From Rhynchosporium graminicola (taxonomy: Eukaryota; Ascomycota; Leotiomycetes; Helotiales; Ploettnerulaceae): a DNA stretch of 64,000 nt. Positions 1 to 12,142 of the stretch are shown one piece after another. Positions within the stretch are counted from its first letter, which is position 1, and the number at the start of each line of letters is the position of its first letter. Below the pieces are notes generated by a model. It worked only from the letters and a program-made list of their open reading frames with translations. It had not been told where the DNA came from and made no database searches. A program made the translations under genes and the position numbers. The stretch spans positions 248,001-312,000 of the forward strand of contig FJUW01000052.1 of assembly GCA_900074885.1 (NCBI GenBank), written 5' to 3'.

Positions 1-1249
1 TGTTGATTGAATCTATGTCCTCGTTGCTTGGTGGTAGCGGTTGTGGGAGCATGATTAAACTTGGGTCGCGCTTGTCGGAGCCCCAGGGTTTTGCGATATC
101 AAAAACGCGAGCTACGGGAGTAGAAAATTTATGATTATACATTCTTCCAGGCTCATCTGGGTCTTTCCCGTCATAATCGAATCCAAATATTCCTCCGTCG
201 TGGCCAGTGTAAATGTATTTATTGTCGAGAGACTTGCTATGCTGCCGCTGGAGATCTTGATCATAATTGTTCGGCCCCCATTCCGAGAAGGTCAGTGTAG
301 CAATAAGACGCTGAGGTTCCGAACCAAGAATCGTCAATTTGTATTCTGTTCTTCCCAGAGTCAAAGTTGCCACCTTGGGACACTCTTCTGAGTGCGAGTC
401 TACACGCCCACCGGGGACTTTGCATCTGTCATTGCCCATTACTCCTTCAGAGCCGAAGTAACTCAAAACATCGCCAGTATTCGCATCGACAGTGACCATG
501 CTTGTCTTCTTTTCTGCGATATAAACGATACCATTTGGATCGTCTGAGAATGGTGCGGTCTCGACAAGTTTTTTGAGCGTGAGACCAGTAGCTTTCAATC
601 CACGTCCGGGTCCATTGGGAACATACATAAAGAGATTGCCGTCTCGACTCGGCTCGACAATCCAAAGGTATTCATCGATAGCCAGAGGGTCATAATCTGG
701 GTCGACCGTTGACCTACCTTTCCGGTGGTATTCAGTCTTCACCATGGGCAACTCCACTGATAACTGCCACTTCTCCCTGCCAGTCTTCCTCTCCCTAGCG
801 TGTAACTTCCCATCGACGGTCGCCAGAAGCACGAAGTCTTCTACTTCCCAATCCTCAAGACTCCGCGCAATGTGCGGCGAGCCAAGCCCAACCGTGGAAT
901 GGTCGGGGTGTCTTGTAGGAGGTGCTGCAACGGCACTTTCTGCCGGAGCCAAAGTTGCGATGGCGCTCGCATCGTTTGTTGTTTTCTTCTTATTGATGTT
1001 ATCGTTATTGATGCTAGCTTGAACGGGAGTCAAGGTGTTTTTGCGTCTGCCATAAGTGGCGGGTGTCTCTACCGTGCGAGGTCTTGTCGTGACCTCTATT
1101 TTGTTGTGGCCTTCGTGAGGTGACTCATTTCGCTGGACTGCTGGTCGATGCTGCTGCTGAGCGTCAACAAGCCATGGTAAAAAGAGAATGGCTGCTAAGA
1201 GTATGAAGTTATTGACGTGACCATCTCGAGGAGGCCGCCGTCGCGGCAT
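1..1249 (-). CDS. IRE1: IRE1 ER-stress sensor kinase/RNase, N-terminal luminal part (runs off the window edge)
   Basis: The reading frame runs from an ATG at 1247-1249 to base 1 without a stop (about 416 codons), so only the N-terminal part is present. After a basic start (residues 1-11), a hydrophobic stretch at about 14-30 acts as signal peptide or anchor. A low-complexity linker follows. The luminal domain then shows the typical start with LLATVDGKLHARERKTG and a later YIYTGHDGGIFGFDYDG, the beta-propeller-like repeats of IRE1 luminal domains. IRE1 senses unfolded protein in the ER lumen and splices HAC1-type mRNA through its cytosolic kinase and RNase domains. Those domains lie outside this window. 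No intron is needed in the visible part. Family assignment is strong; the remainder cannot be judged. Confidence 0.88.
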   Translation of the reverse strand, partial: MPRRRPPRDGHVNNFILLAAILFLPWLVDAQQQHRPAVQRNESPHEGHNKIEVTTRPRTVETPATYGRRKNTLTPVQASINNDNINKKKTTNDASAIATLAPAESAVAAPPTRHPDHSTVGLGSPHIARSLEDWEVEDFVLLATVDGKLHARERKTGREKWQLSVELPMVKTEYHRKGRSTVDPDYDPLAIDEYLWIVEPSRDGNLFMYVPNGPGRGLKATGLTLKKLVETAPFSDDPNGIVYIAEKKTSMVTVDANTGDVLSYFGSEGVMGNDRCKVPGGRVDSHSEECPKVATLTLGRTEYKLTILGSEPQRLIATLTFSEWGPNNYDQDLQRQHSKSLDNKYIYTGHDGGIFGFDYDGKDPDEPGRMYNHKFSTPVARVFDIAKPWGSDKRDPSLIMLPQPLPPSNEDIDSIN

Positions 1250-2440
1250 TGTGGGCCTTCAACGTTGCTGCTGATTGCGAAAGACAGAACTGAGTCTGTC
1301 TGGAAAGCGATCGAAGTATGCAGAATCAACAGGTGGAGATCGTCGAGAAGTTGAGGTTATATGATAGACTCAGTATCTATTCGATGCGTAGGTAGAAGGG
1401 CCCTTCGATGGGCAAAGATTATTGTTCTTGCGAGACTGATATTGATGCTCGGTCAAGCTGACTGAAGGAAGAGGTGATGCGTCTGTGTTGTCTCAGGAGA
1501 ATCCAAGCTCGAGGCCAAGCTGCGCAGGGGCAGCTCACGTAACATTAGCTTCGCGAGGAAAGAGTGGGCCAGTTGTTTTGGATGCAAAGGCAAAATACGG
1601 TAGAACTTCACTGCAGTGGATCGGCCATCCACACACGATGGGCGTATCCAACAAATGACTTGCAACAGATCTGAAGTAGTAATGGATCAGCTGGGGTGAG
1701 GTGTAGGAGTTGGTGATGGTGATGGTGTGAGGATTTTTGGTGCGCTATCTTTGCAGGAGAGATAGAGAGAGAGAGAGAAAGCGGTCAACTCAGCTCCGTC
1801 AGCTTACGGATTTGCTTCTGTGGGAAGGATTTGATGGATTTGATGCGCCACCCAACTTCCTCCTCGCACGTGCTTGATACATTCCGAATTACGGTACTTT
1901 TCGTCATGAAAGATATGCGAGTTGTCGGTTTTGCTTTCTCTAGTTCTTTTGCGACCTATAAGGAGCCTAGTTAGGCTTTGCTGTGGAAATAACTTCGTTC
2001 ACATGTGCCAGAATGTAGGGTTCCCATAGGTGTACTTTAGCGAGAACTATCAGAAAAACTCGAATATGCATCTCAGCTTTTCACATACACTTAATTTCAG
2101 TACAGCATCGTGTGAGAAGGGAGTGGGCAGCGTTTGCGGGCACCGAGATTTCTGTTCGACCATACAAAAAGTCAAACGAGACAACATTTGCGAGAGAACT
2201 TAGCATACTTTCGAGTCGGACTTCATGGCATGTTGTGCGTTGTGCTGATCCAGCCACATTATGCAGTCGTGAAACCTTGTTCCAAAGTCCACTCCTGGTT
2301 AAAGATCTCGTTGTTGGAAGAGCGAGAAGTCATTCCATTCATCATTGAGGCTGCAATATGATCTATGGTATGGTACAACGCTCCTAAGTTTTCCCCAATC
2401 ATAATACAGAGAACTCCTGCCCTGGGTATGAATTCATCAA
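1250..2440. other. Intergenic region upstream of IRE1 and downstream of CCT2
   Basis: No conserved coding frame is visible. The stretch holds a short GA-rich tract near 1760-1782 and a GATGGT-type tract near 1715-1730. It should contain the IRE1 promoter and 5' leader, and at its far end the CCT2 3' UTR. Confidence 0.5.
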
Positions 2441-4287
2441 TCATCTCTCTCGTCTCCGAGGTGCACTTCGGATGATATTGTCTACTCTCAACAGAAGCTA
2501 TCATAAGTTAGCATCGAAACCAAAATTATAGCTGAAGGTGGAAACTTACTTCAGCAGCTTCCGATGCGGAAGAAACAACAGCTTTCTTCAGCTTGTAACT
2601 CTCAATGACGCCGAGCTCACGCATGTCTGTGATACCGCCTCCAGGTGTAAGCAGATCCAAACCATACGTAGTCATGCCATCGTAGATAGCAGTTCTGAGC
2701 TTAGCAACAAGATCACTGGAATCGTAACCTGCATTGTCGGCAAGGATAGTAGGTAACTGGCGGAGGGCGACGGCGAAAGCTCCAACAGCTATTTGCTTCT
2801 TTCCATCAACCTTTAAGGCGGCTCCCTCGACAGCCTTGGCCATTAACATCTCAGCGCAGCCACCTCCAAGTGTGGTTCTTGGTTCCTTGACAGTTTGTGA
2901 CAGAACTGCAAGGGCATCGTGAAGGGATCGTTCAGCCTCGTCCAGAAGTTGTTCGGTTGCTCCTCGAAGAACGATAGTGCAGGCTTGGCCAGCTGCTACT
3001 CCGGAGAACTTGATAAGCGTATCTTCACCAATAATGACCTCCTCAATAACATCGCAGTGACCAAGCTTGACTTGCTCTGGGTGGTCGAACGTCGATGTGA
3101 TATCTCCACCGGTGACCAATGCTAGTCTCTCTATTCCGTCAAAGTCCGCATGCTCGATAGACATGATTCCGGCATCCGAGAAAAGTTGTTCGGGCCAGTT
3201 GTAAATAAGCTGTCTGTTGATGAAGCAATTAATGCCATGTGCCTTAATCTTATCAACCTTCGCCTTCATCTTATCCTTCTCGGCCTTCTCTAACTCTGCA
3301 AGCTTGCCTGTTGATGTGACTTTGACCCGAGCACCAAAAATCTTAATCTTGTCCGTATCCATGGCAGTGTTTGCAATTAAAATCTTGGCCTTCTCTAACC
3401 GTTTTGGCTGGTTGACACCGATCTTCTTGTCCAGAATGAATCCCTCGTCGAGATAGGAGTCTCTAAGCTTTCCACCGGCCTTCTTGATGATTTGGATATG
3501 GCTGAGATCCGAAGAACCCTTCATCCGCAGTACAGCATCACAAGCCAGTTCAGCAAAGTGATCCCGATCTTGCGACAAGACTTTCGAACTGAGGGTCGTC
3601 CTTGCGATAGCTATTAGATCCTTCTTAAAAGCCTCAGGGTTGCTGCTGTGGTCCACCGCAGAAATCTCCAAGGCTGCCAAAGCTGCATGACTTGCTATTC
3701 TGTATCCTTCAATGATCGTCTGCGGGTGGATCTTCTTGTCGACTAACTTCTCAGCTTCTCTCAGCAATTCTGCAGCCAGAACTGTGACTGATGTGGTTCC
3801 ATCTCCAACTTCATCATCCTGGACCTTCGAGATGTTGACCAGAACTTTCGCAGCAGCATTATCGAGAGCTATTGACTTGAGAATTGTGGCGCCATCATTG
3901 GTTACTAAAACTGTCCCTGTAGAAGCACTCTGAAGGATCTTGTCCATGCCCTGAAGTTGTGTTAGCAGATGTGGTTGTGATGTGGTGAGGCTGGAGGATA
4001 TACCTTCGGACCCAAGGTCGACTTCACTAAGTCTCCCACAGCAATGGCACCCACTATAAATGACTAAATCAGTACATAAAACACAACAGGAGCTCTCCCA
4101 AAGCTCTAAAACGGTTTTCTGACATCTGCAAGCTGTAAAACAGCTTCCAGGGCGTCGCCGTCCAGGTAGCTTGGGGGTGCCTTTTCAGCTGGGAATTTGG
4201 CCTACCAAACGCTGAAAGACGAGCATTTTCTCCCTTCTCCTCAGTAGTTCCATCATCAAAGATCTGTGTTGGATTAAATGACGCCAT
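2441..4287 (-). CDS. CCT2: T-complex protein 1 subunit beta (CCT2), cytosolic chaperonin
   Basis: The protein is one of eight subunits of the TRiC/CCT ring that folds actin, tubulin and WD40 proteins in the cytosol. The model has four exons on the minus strand: 4287-4206, 4053-4004, 3950-2550 and 2497-2441, with introns of 152, 53 and 52 nt. Phases agree and give 529 residues, close to the usual length of about 527. It starts [12 protein letters not shown]. The ATP-site motif GDGTTS lies at about residues 93-98, and the apical and equatorial group II chaperonin segments follow (for example GGGCAEML). The last exon ends in the family-typical [15 protein letters not shown] tail. Exon 3 alone stays open past its donor and reads a false tail, so a single-ORF call would miss both ends. 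Confidence 0.95.
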
Positions 4288-4676
4288 ATTTGTAGTTGTG
4301 TTGTGTTGATATTTAAAGATTGATTCGGTATCGACGCCAGGCGCGTCAATGGCAGTCTCCCCAAATTTTCGCGCCGACAGAACCTCGCTAAAACTGCTAG
4401 CCCACCACACCGACGATACCTACCTGGAACCTCAAATTTTCATGGGTATAGGCTCAGCTGAATCTACGCATTCACCCATCCATCAAAGTGTTCTCATAAG
4501 TACAGGACAATACCACCATAATCTTTGACTTCATTCGCAACCGCCTGCGCCCGATTCTCTGACCGTGCCCACACACACAAAAGCCCGCCAACGAGGGGTA
4601 AAATTTCGTATCTACGACTTCAAAGTCACAAAAACATTCACAGCACACGAGAGAGGAGAACAAATAAACCGCAATC

Positions 4677-7004
4677 ATGGCGCCAAGTTTCGATCACTTG
4701 CCCGATCCAGACGAGGAGGATTACGATGAGGATGAGGAACTAGACTTTTCCGATCTACGGGAGAGATTCGAGGTTCAGCTGGAGCAAGGACTGGACGCAT
4801 TTGTGGTCGTTGATGGATTGCCAGAGGTGACGGAAGAGACAAAGCCAAAGTTGATCAAGTTCTTGAGGAGGAAGTTGGAGCCAGTTGGCAAGATAAAGGA
4901 GGAGTCGATTCACATGCCACTTGATTCCTTCGGAAAGTCAGAGAAGTAGGTCATGACTTGTGCACTCATCTCAGCGGCGCTGACAACTTCAGGTTCGCAT
5001 TTGTTGAATATTCTACCCCCGCGGAAGCTCTTGCTGCATGCAAGCAACTCGATGGCGTTCCCCTCGACAAGAAGCACATTCTACGAGTAAACAAGTTGAC
5101 GGATATCGAGCGCTTTGGCCGAGAAGGACGTATCGATGAGAATTACACAGCACCAAAGATTGAGGAGTTCCAGGAGAAGGAGCATTTAAGATCATGGTTG
5201 GCAGACCCAAGTGGACGTGGACGGGACCAGTTCGTTATGTACAAAGATGATAGAGTTCAAGTCCTTTGGAATAACGAGAAGGATGCACCAGAGAGCATTG
5301 TCGACCGCCAGCACTGGACCGAATCATTCGTACAATGGTCGCCTCTAGGCACATACCTTACATCCATGCACCAGCAGGGTGTCCAACTCTGGGGAGGCCC
5401 ATCTTGGATCCGACAAAAGCGATTTCCCCATCCATTTGTCAACTTGGTAGATTTCTCTCCTGGAGAGAAGTACATCACAACTTGGTCGAATCGCCCAATC
5501 GTTATTGGAGAGGAAGGCCACCCCGCGCTCTCGGTCGATGATGATGGAAAGAACTACGTTATTTGGGACATCGAGACCGGCAAGCCTCTCCGTTCATTCG
5601 CAAACCTTGATCTGCCCAGCAACTCCGTAGATGAGGCCGGTCAGCCAGTAAAGCGAAAGGTTGTTTGGCCAGCGTTCAAGTGGTCGGCGGATGACAGGTA
5701 CGTCGCACGTTTGACCCAAGGAGCCTCTATCTCTGTCTATGAACTGCCTCGCATGGGCCTTTTGGACAAAACTTCGATCAAGATCGATGGTGTTATGGAA
5801 TTCGATTGGGCCCCAGCTACGCCACGCCGAGAGGGTGTCAAGACTTACGAGCAATTGTTCTGCTTCTGGACTCCCGAAATCGGCAGCAACCCCGCAAAGG
5901 TCGGATTGATGAGCATCCCATCTAAGGAAATCGTCAGAACCTTGAACCTCTTCAGTGTCACCGATGCTAAGCTACACTGGCAATCGAATGCCGACTACCT
6001 TTGTGTCAAGGTTGACAGACACTCGAAGTCGAAAAAGTCCTTAGCAACCAGTTTGGAGATCTTCCGTGTCCGTGAAAAGGGAGTACCGGTTGAGGTTGTC
6101 GAAGGTATCAAGGATACTGTTATCAACTTTGCTTGGGAACCTAAGGGAGACCGTTTTGTCATCATCACCACAGCTGAAGTCGTTGCACCTTCAGCAGTTC
6201 CTCCAAAGACTTCAGTCGCATTCTACTGCCCAGAAAAGGTCAAGGGTGGTGCCGCTGTTGGTAACTACAAGCACATTCGCACTTACGACAAGAAAAACAG
6301 CAATGCTATCTACTGGTCGCCAAAGGGACGCTTCGTTATTGTTGCTACCGTTCACTCTCAACAGAGTTTCGATATGGAGTTCTTTGATATGGACTTTGAG
6401 GGCGAGAAGCCAGAAAGCGACAAGGACTTGACTGCTAACTTGCAGCTCATGAATACTGCTGATCATTACGGTGTCACCGATATTGATTGGGACCCAACTG
6501 GCCGCTTCGTCGCTACCAGTGCATCAATCTGGAAGCATGCTGTACGTATTCCCAAGCACTTGTACCCTACCTAGCTAACACATAAAATAGATGGAGAACG
6601 GTTACCACCTGTACGACTTCAAGGGTGAACAACTCCGTGAAGAACCAGTTGAGAAGTTCAAGCAATGGCTCTGGCGTCCACGCCCAGCAAGCCTCCTGTC
6701 CAAGGAAGAACAGAAGCAGATTCGCAAGAATCTCCGTGAGTACAGCAAAGTCTTCGACGAGGAGGATAAGGACCGCTTCGCCTCGGCTGATCTTGCTGTC
6801 GTCGAGCACAGACGCAGACTTCTCAACGAATGGCTGGCATGGAGAGAACACATCCAGCAGGATGTCGCAGAGGAAAGAGAAGCTCGCGGCCTCCCTGCGG
6901 ATCCAGTCGAGGGACTTATCAAGAAGACGGACGAAAGCGAGGACCAGGTTATTGAGGAGATCGTCGAGGAGATCGTGGAGGAGACGGAGGAGATTATGCC
7001 ATGA
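4677..7004 (+). CDS. PRT1: Eukaryotic translation initiation factor 3 subunit B (eIF3b/Prt1)
   Basis: This is the scaffold subunit of eIF3, which binds the 40S ribosome with eIF3a, g, i and j. The model has three exons: 4677-4945, 4993-6541 and 6591-7004. The introns are only 47 and 49 nt, and phases agree to give 743 residues. The acidic N-terminus ([16 protein letters not shown]) precedes an RRM at about residues 40-125, with FAFVEY as RNP1 spanning the first splice junction. A WD40-like beta-propeller follows with repeated W-SP/WDP turns ([21 protein letters not shown]). The C-terminal helical segment ([11 protein letters not shown]) is the usual eIF3i/g docking region, ended by an acidic EEIVEE tail. 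Length and domain order match fungal eIF3b. Confidence 0.95.
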
Positions 7005-7608
7005 GGAATGAACGAAGTCTTGTCACTGTAGTTTTTTTATTTGATTGCAGACCTTTTCAGGCGTTCTTTTTGCTACCTTCTCACATGTTTGCCCGCTGGG
7101 GCTCTCTGTCTTGTGCTTCGGACTACGCACCGCAGTGGCAGGTTTGAGATGCATGTTCATGAATATCGGCTGCCGGCCATGGAATGAGCCCATGGTATGA
7201 GTGCATAGATGATTTGAAGAGCATAGCAAAGCAAATACCTTAAAAAAACACTCAAGTATGACCGTCGCTCGCATAGTGATGTGTTGGTTCCTGCCACGCA
7301 TGAGAACCCAGTTTTGAACCATCGCACGCGACATATTGTGACTTGTATTCCCTACAGAATTCCTCGCAATCATTAAATTACAATTTTCGAGAGCATTTGC
7401 AGCCTCTAAGAGCACGCCTTACAAAACATAAGTTCCCATCTCCTATCACGTGGCCCCCACTTTACTCCGAGCTCCATCCCAACTACAGTCAGTACCTCAT
7501 TTACTTCTGGCGCAATATCTTACGCCTTTGTCAATTCCACATATTCAATCGTTTATAAGCCGACTTCCCTAAGAACAACAGCCATCCAAGGCAGACTGTT
7601 AAGATAGA
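7005..7608. other. Intergenic region between eIF3b and the 6PGDH-like gene
   Basis: I see no coding signal beyond short shadow frames. It should hold the eIF3b 3' UTR and the promoter of the next gene, which lies on the same strand. Confidence 0.5.
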
Positions 7609-8918
7609 ATGCCACCTCTCGCTACTATCGGGATCTTGTCCATTGGAGAAATGGGCATGGGTATTGCAAAGTTGCTGATAGCTCACAATTATCGCGTTGT
7701 TACAAATATAGAAGGCAGAAGGTAAGAATTGAGCATTAAAATTTGAATATTTCATTCTACTTCCGTTGTTTGGCTGAGTTACAATCTAAAGAGCATTGTC
7801 ACCTCGATTCTGCTCGGAGTTGAGTACTGGCTTTCAGAAGTGCGGGTGGCGAGGCTCAAATAGGGGTATTCCATCTTTGACGAGCTGATAGAATGGATTT
7901 GCAAACTATGGAATCCCTCCTTCACCATTCTCGTCTCACGTCATGCCTCAAAGTACTTTGTATCCCGGATAGGACTCGTATAAAGCTAGAACTATGAACT
8001 TGACTTACACGTCCCAGTGCAGATACACAAGCTCGCGTCAAATCAGCTCTTATCGAAACTCTCCCAAACGACTCATCACTAGTCACTGAATCAGACTACA
8101 TCTTCTCCATCGTCCCTCCTCGCGATGCAGTTGCAACAGCCAAAAGGATCACTAGTGCTTTCAAATCCCTCAGCCCTTCCAGGTCATCACCATTCTACTA
8201 CCTAGATCTCAACGCCATCTCCCCAAACACTGCCCGTTCGATAGCGAACCTCATTTCCACGGAAACACCTGCAATCAAGTTCTTAGATGGTGGAATCATA
8301 GGTGGTGCGCCATCCCGGAAAGATGCTGCTGAAGAATCTACCACGACTTCGTCCGTCCCGTCTACTTCTCATACTTGGAACCGGCCTTCGATTCCTGTAT
8401 CCGGACCTCATCCTTTGTCTAAAGCTCCCGTATCAGGTGATGCACTTGAGGCACTGCTGAATATCAAACATCTTTCTGATGAGATTGGCCCAGCGTCGGG
8501 CCTGAAAATGTGTTTCGCAACAACAACAAAAGGTTTCACAGCCCTCGTAACTCAAGCTTTCACCATAGCCTCACGACTCGGTGTCCTCTCTGAACTTCAG
8601 ACCGAGATGTCAGAACGCGTTCCTGGTTTATATAAAGCCAGCAACAGTGTAGTCAATATGCCGCCCAAGGCTTATAGATGGGTTGAGGAGATGAAGGAGA
8701 TTGGACGAACGCATGGTGTGGATGGGGGATTCGATTTTGAGGACAGGGATGCAAAGGATGGGATTTTCGATGCGGTGGCTGAGGTTTATAGGGTTGTGAG
8801 TGAGGATACTGTACTTGGGGAGGAGAAGACGGAGCGGAGGAAGAGGGGACAGACGGTAGAGGATGTTGCGACGGCTGTAGGGGAGGGATTGGCTAAGAAG
8901 AGGAAGAAGGATGAGTGA
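7609..8918 (+). CDS. 6-phosphogluconate dehydrogenase-like NAD(P)-binding protein
   Basis: Two exons, 7609-7721 and 8018-8918, join across a 296-nt intron (donor GTAAGA, acceptor CCCAG), and phase 2 joins cleanly to give 337 residues. The N-terminus has the Rossmann glycine pattern GILSIGEMGMGIA, followed by the strand IFSIVPPRDAVATAK. This is the signature of beta-hydroxyacid dehydrogenase/6PGDH-like proteins. The middle carries FLDGGIIGGAPS. The C-terminal half is helical and resembles the phosphogluconate-dehydrogenase-like C-terminal domain (DUF1932 type). The substrate is unknown. The last residues, KKRKK, are a basic cluster usable as a nuclear-localisation signal. The long intron is unusual for this window. 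A different acceptor (TGCAG, 8021) would break the frame, which supports the one chosen. Confidence 0.8.
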
Positions 8919-9842
8919 TAGGTAGTTTTGCTTTGATGACCACATCATTTTCCTTCTTTTCTGCTCACTGGAAACAAATACAAAACTAGATTCACTGGTA
9001 TAGAGGAGATGTCAAGTGCCGATCAGACCTTTTTGCCAGTTAGTCGATGAGAAGCAATCAAGTGATTAGCTATGGGAAACCAATTCAAGACAATATAAAA
9101 GAGACCTCCGTATATCTCAAAACTCGATTTGTTCTCTAGCATCTACCTTGCAAGTCGCCAAGATCTATATTTCCTTAAGGAGGGTTCAACAACATGGGAG
9201 CGTAGGACTCAGCAAGATCCTGGGAGGTCGGAAGTTTCTCGCTTGGCTCTCGGCCTGTCTTCAAAGAGAAGGCAATCATTGCCTAGACATATTCTGTGGT
9301 TTATAAGTTGACCTGGGGATAATGAAGGGTAAATTCCAGTCGCCGAATCCAACAAGGTAAAGAGCTGGGAGAAGGACATGCTTAAGTTGCAAGACAATCG
9401 GAATGCTCAAATCCCCAACGTCTGATCTTGATACAATACGAGAGCTACCTCAATACTAAGTAAAACACATAATTCCATTCTACATTCCGGCTTGAAGACT
9501 GCGAGATAAACACGTCTGTCTTCATTGCGAATTCGTGAAAACTTAGGTAGGTTTCTATCGACAGCGTGTAGAGCCCTGGCGAGCCTTACTTAGTCTCGTG
9601 CCATGGTAATACGACTGAAGGTAGATAGATAAAGCTATCAGGACACAGACATTTCGTGTATTCACCGTGAATTATCAGAGGAGAGAAGAGTGGGCACGGT
9701 GGGATCGCAGGGTGGGGTTACTTACTGTAAGCGCGACCTGCTGCCGTTTAGTAGTAGATAACTCTGACTGAAAAAAAGGCTTACGTGCCCCGAATGAAAT
9801 ACTCTATATATTAAAATAACAGTGATTGCTAGTAATGAGATA
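8919..9842. other. Intergenic region upstream of tRNA-Arg
   Basis: No conserved frame or RNA is recognised. Sequence near 9770-9840 is AT-rich, as is common before a tRNA gene. Confidence 0.4.
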
Positions 9843-9914
9843 GGCCGCCTGGCCTAATGGCATGGCGCTTGACTACGAATCAAGAGATTGCAGGTTCGAT
9901 CCCTGCGGTGGTCA
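9843..9914 (+). tRNA. trnR-ACG: tRNA-Arg (anticodon ACG), intronless
   Basis: A full cloverleaf can be drawn. The 7-bp acceptor stem GGCCGCC/GGTGGTC includes two G-U pairs. The anticodon stem CTTGA/TCAAG holds loop CTACGAA, so the anticodon is ACG. The T stem GCAGG/CCTGC closes loop TTCGATC. The discriminator base is A at 9914. The internal A box (around TGGCCTAATGG) and B box (GGTTCGATCCC) for RNA polymerase III are present. No intron lies in the anticodon loop. The encoded CCA is absent, as expected in eukaryotes. Confidence 0.95.
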
Positions 9915-10690
9915 CTCTGAGATTGCGTGCGTTACTTGTGATTACGTGAGGCTTTCTCCTGAACGAATGTTTTGGTCACAGTTCTTTCGTCTTTTGCATT
10001 CTGCTATGCGATATCGATCTAAAGAAAGACTAGGTATCCAGCATTGACTGGACTTTTTTGGACAAGTATACAGTCCAGATGTTTTCACATGTGGCGGTGC
10101 ATTGCCTCGGCTACTTGCTCGAAGTTTATAGCGGCAATTTTCATCCCCCCACTTCCTATTGGATGTAATACGAAGATATGAAGGGCTTTTGCCATGCTGT
10201 GCTACTTCGAAAAAAACGAGGCCCCTAAATTACCAACTCAAGGATTTGGAAGCATCAAAATCAGCTCCCTGCTATTTACGAAGCCTTCAAGCCTGCAGAC
10301 GGCGGATGGCAACTCGGAAGCCCTGAAGAGCATGGCATTTACTGCCATTTTGCTATATCTGTCAACCAGAAATCCTTCACAGTATATGAAATTAGGTGAA
10401 CGTGTCTTGAACACTTGTGAAGCGGACCATAGCTCAGACTAAAGAGACAATTATAGGTTCAAAAAGATCTCATTTTTGCAAATGGCATCACGAGTGCCCT
10501 TAACCTTTTCTTCGGGAGGTACCTCATCTGAAAGGATATTGATATTCGCAAGCCTCTACAATATCCCGAGCTTCAATTCGAAATCTACTAAGCTTCTGTC
10601 TTCATGCGAGTTCTTGAATCTCCACAAGTCGTGATTGCCGAGCATTCTCCATTGCGGAGGACGAAGGATCCTTTCTTCCCTGAAAATGAG
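9915..10690. other. Intergenic region between tRNA-Arg and the effector relic
   Basis: No supported gene. Short open frames here have no protein-like composition and no recognisable motif. Confidence 0.4.
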
Positions 10691-10694
10691 AGAG

Positions 10695-10700
10695 TATAAA
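10695..10700 (+). promoter_or_regulatory. TATA box of the NIS1-like relic
   Basis: A perfect TATAAA lies about 170 nt before the relic's ATG at 10868. The leader between them is C/T- and A-rich, as in highly expressed fungal secreted-protein genes. The promoter therefore looks better preserved than the coding part. Confidence 0.45.
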
Positions 10701-10867
10701 ACCAGCTGTGTGTGATCACTGTTCAAACTTCCGCAAACAAAATTATTGCATTTCTTTTACTCACCGACTTTCAAGATTACCACATCTGTAGCTTCAAAGC
10801 ATTACACGCATCATTTTGATCTCAACAGGCATGGAACCACTTTGTTCTATTTACATCTCCCGCCAAG

Positions 10868-11255
10868 ATGCACTTCGCAATTATGTCCATCGCCTCCGGC
10901 GTTGCCCTGCTCTCCGGAGCTTCTGCTCGATTCATCAGCCTCGAAGCTCCTTGAACAACCCCTCGGCGAATCGTTCACCGTGTCTCTCCTCACCGAAGTC
11001 TACATCCAATCTGTCTACAACGAAGCAGTTGTATTTGGTATAGCGCCAAAAGGAATCGAAGACACAAGTAGCTTGGGATGTCTAATCGGCTCGCACTATC
11101 TTGGAACAATCAACGTCGGACAACTCAACTTCCCGTTATCGACTTCAGAGTCAGAATCAAGCCTGGCCTAGCGTTCTTTTCGGCAAGGATGTTTATTTCG
11201 AATGCTGCTCGATATGGTCCAATCCTGGTTTCATTCCGTTGGCAACATTCTGTGC
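10868..11255 (+). pseudogene. Frameshifted relic of a small secreted NIS1-like effector
   Basis: An ATG at 10868 starts a good signal peptide of about 20 residues (hydrophobic run ending ASA), but the frame hits TGA at 10952-10954. The +1 frame then carries a segment rich in family-like features, including TEVYIQSVYN and VVFGIAPKG, and ends at TAG at 11169-11171. Further similarity (ISNAARYGPILVSF) returns in the original frame at about 11160-11240. No intron with usable signals explains either switch, so two opposite frameshifts are inferred. The parts resemble secreted effectors of the NIS1 type, which act in the apoplast against plant immune kinases. That family link rests on motif memory only. 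Alternatives are an assembly error or another small secreted family of similar fold. Confidence 0.45.
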
Positions 11256-12140
11256 TAGAAGTACAGTTAATTATTAAGGGGGAGAATTCCGTACGCGCTA
11301 TCAGTGGTAATAGTAGATGTATAGTGTTTACGAAATCAAGTTAGTCGAGACCTCCAGACGATTATATAATCGTCAAGCCAATCCTCGGTCTAACACGTGA
11401 CTCCAGACTAATACTAGGAGAAATGCAAAGTAACTCTAAACTATATACTACTGTAGACTCCTCTATGAGAATTTATATTAAGAAAGTAAACATGTTGCCT
11501 CACGTTAAGACCTACACTGTAGAGCAACCTTGAGAAAGGAAAGTAGTAATCTACAATATGCACGGAATATAGCCATCCAAAGATCCTGTGAGGTCAGTGA
11601 CAGAAAGTAATCAACCACAGCCTCTGTTCTAGCTTCAAATCAATATCTCGTTGCGTCCCACCCACTCTATGGGCTTGATAGCCAATATGTTTGCGTCCAT
11701 TAGCTCCTTCAGTGCTCTATTGCAATTTGATTTGGTTATCGCATCTGCCGGGTTATCAGGTCCTGCTAGCCAAATTACCTCAGATGTCTCCTTTCTCTAG
11801 ATCTTATCTGCTTGGCACACTTGATCAATCATTAATCGCTTTTCTCTTTTTGGTATTGAGCTTGCCATTCACAAGATTCGCAGAGCCAAAAAGTAATCAA
11901 GCTCCATCTATACATTTGTGGTACGATTATCCTTACAGACCTTCCCGTGTTGGTTCAAAATCACCGAGACACGCTGTTCCCATTGATTGCTGTTCCTGCC
12001 TTTTTTGTTTACTCGGTGTCGCTTGCACAATCATACGTCTCACATGACCGACCAACCCGATGACTTCCAACGAGTTGTGACTCGCACCCGAAAGATACCC
12101 ATCGATTGTTCCTTGTCTTCAACGTTGAACAAAACACTGC
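11256..12140. other. Region upstream of the membrane-protein gene; first exon(s) not resolved
   Basis: The stretch probably contains the promoter and the signal-peptide exon of the gene that follows. One candidate is the ATG near 11781, whose frame carries a hydrophobic run (LIAFLFLVLSLPF). I could not connect it by phase to the first confident exon. Confidence 0.3.
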
Positions 12141-12142
12141 GA

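Noticed and set aside
2538..3933. Series of plus-strand frames opposite CCT2
   Set aside because: Antisense shadows of a highly conserved coding exon.
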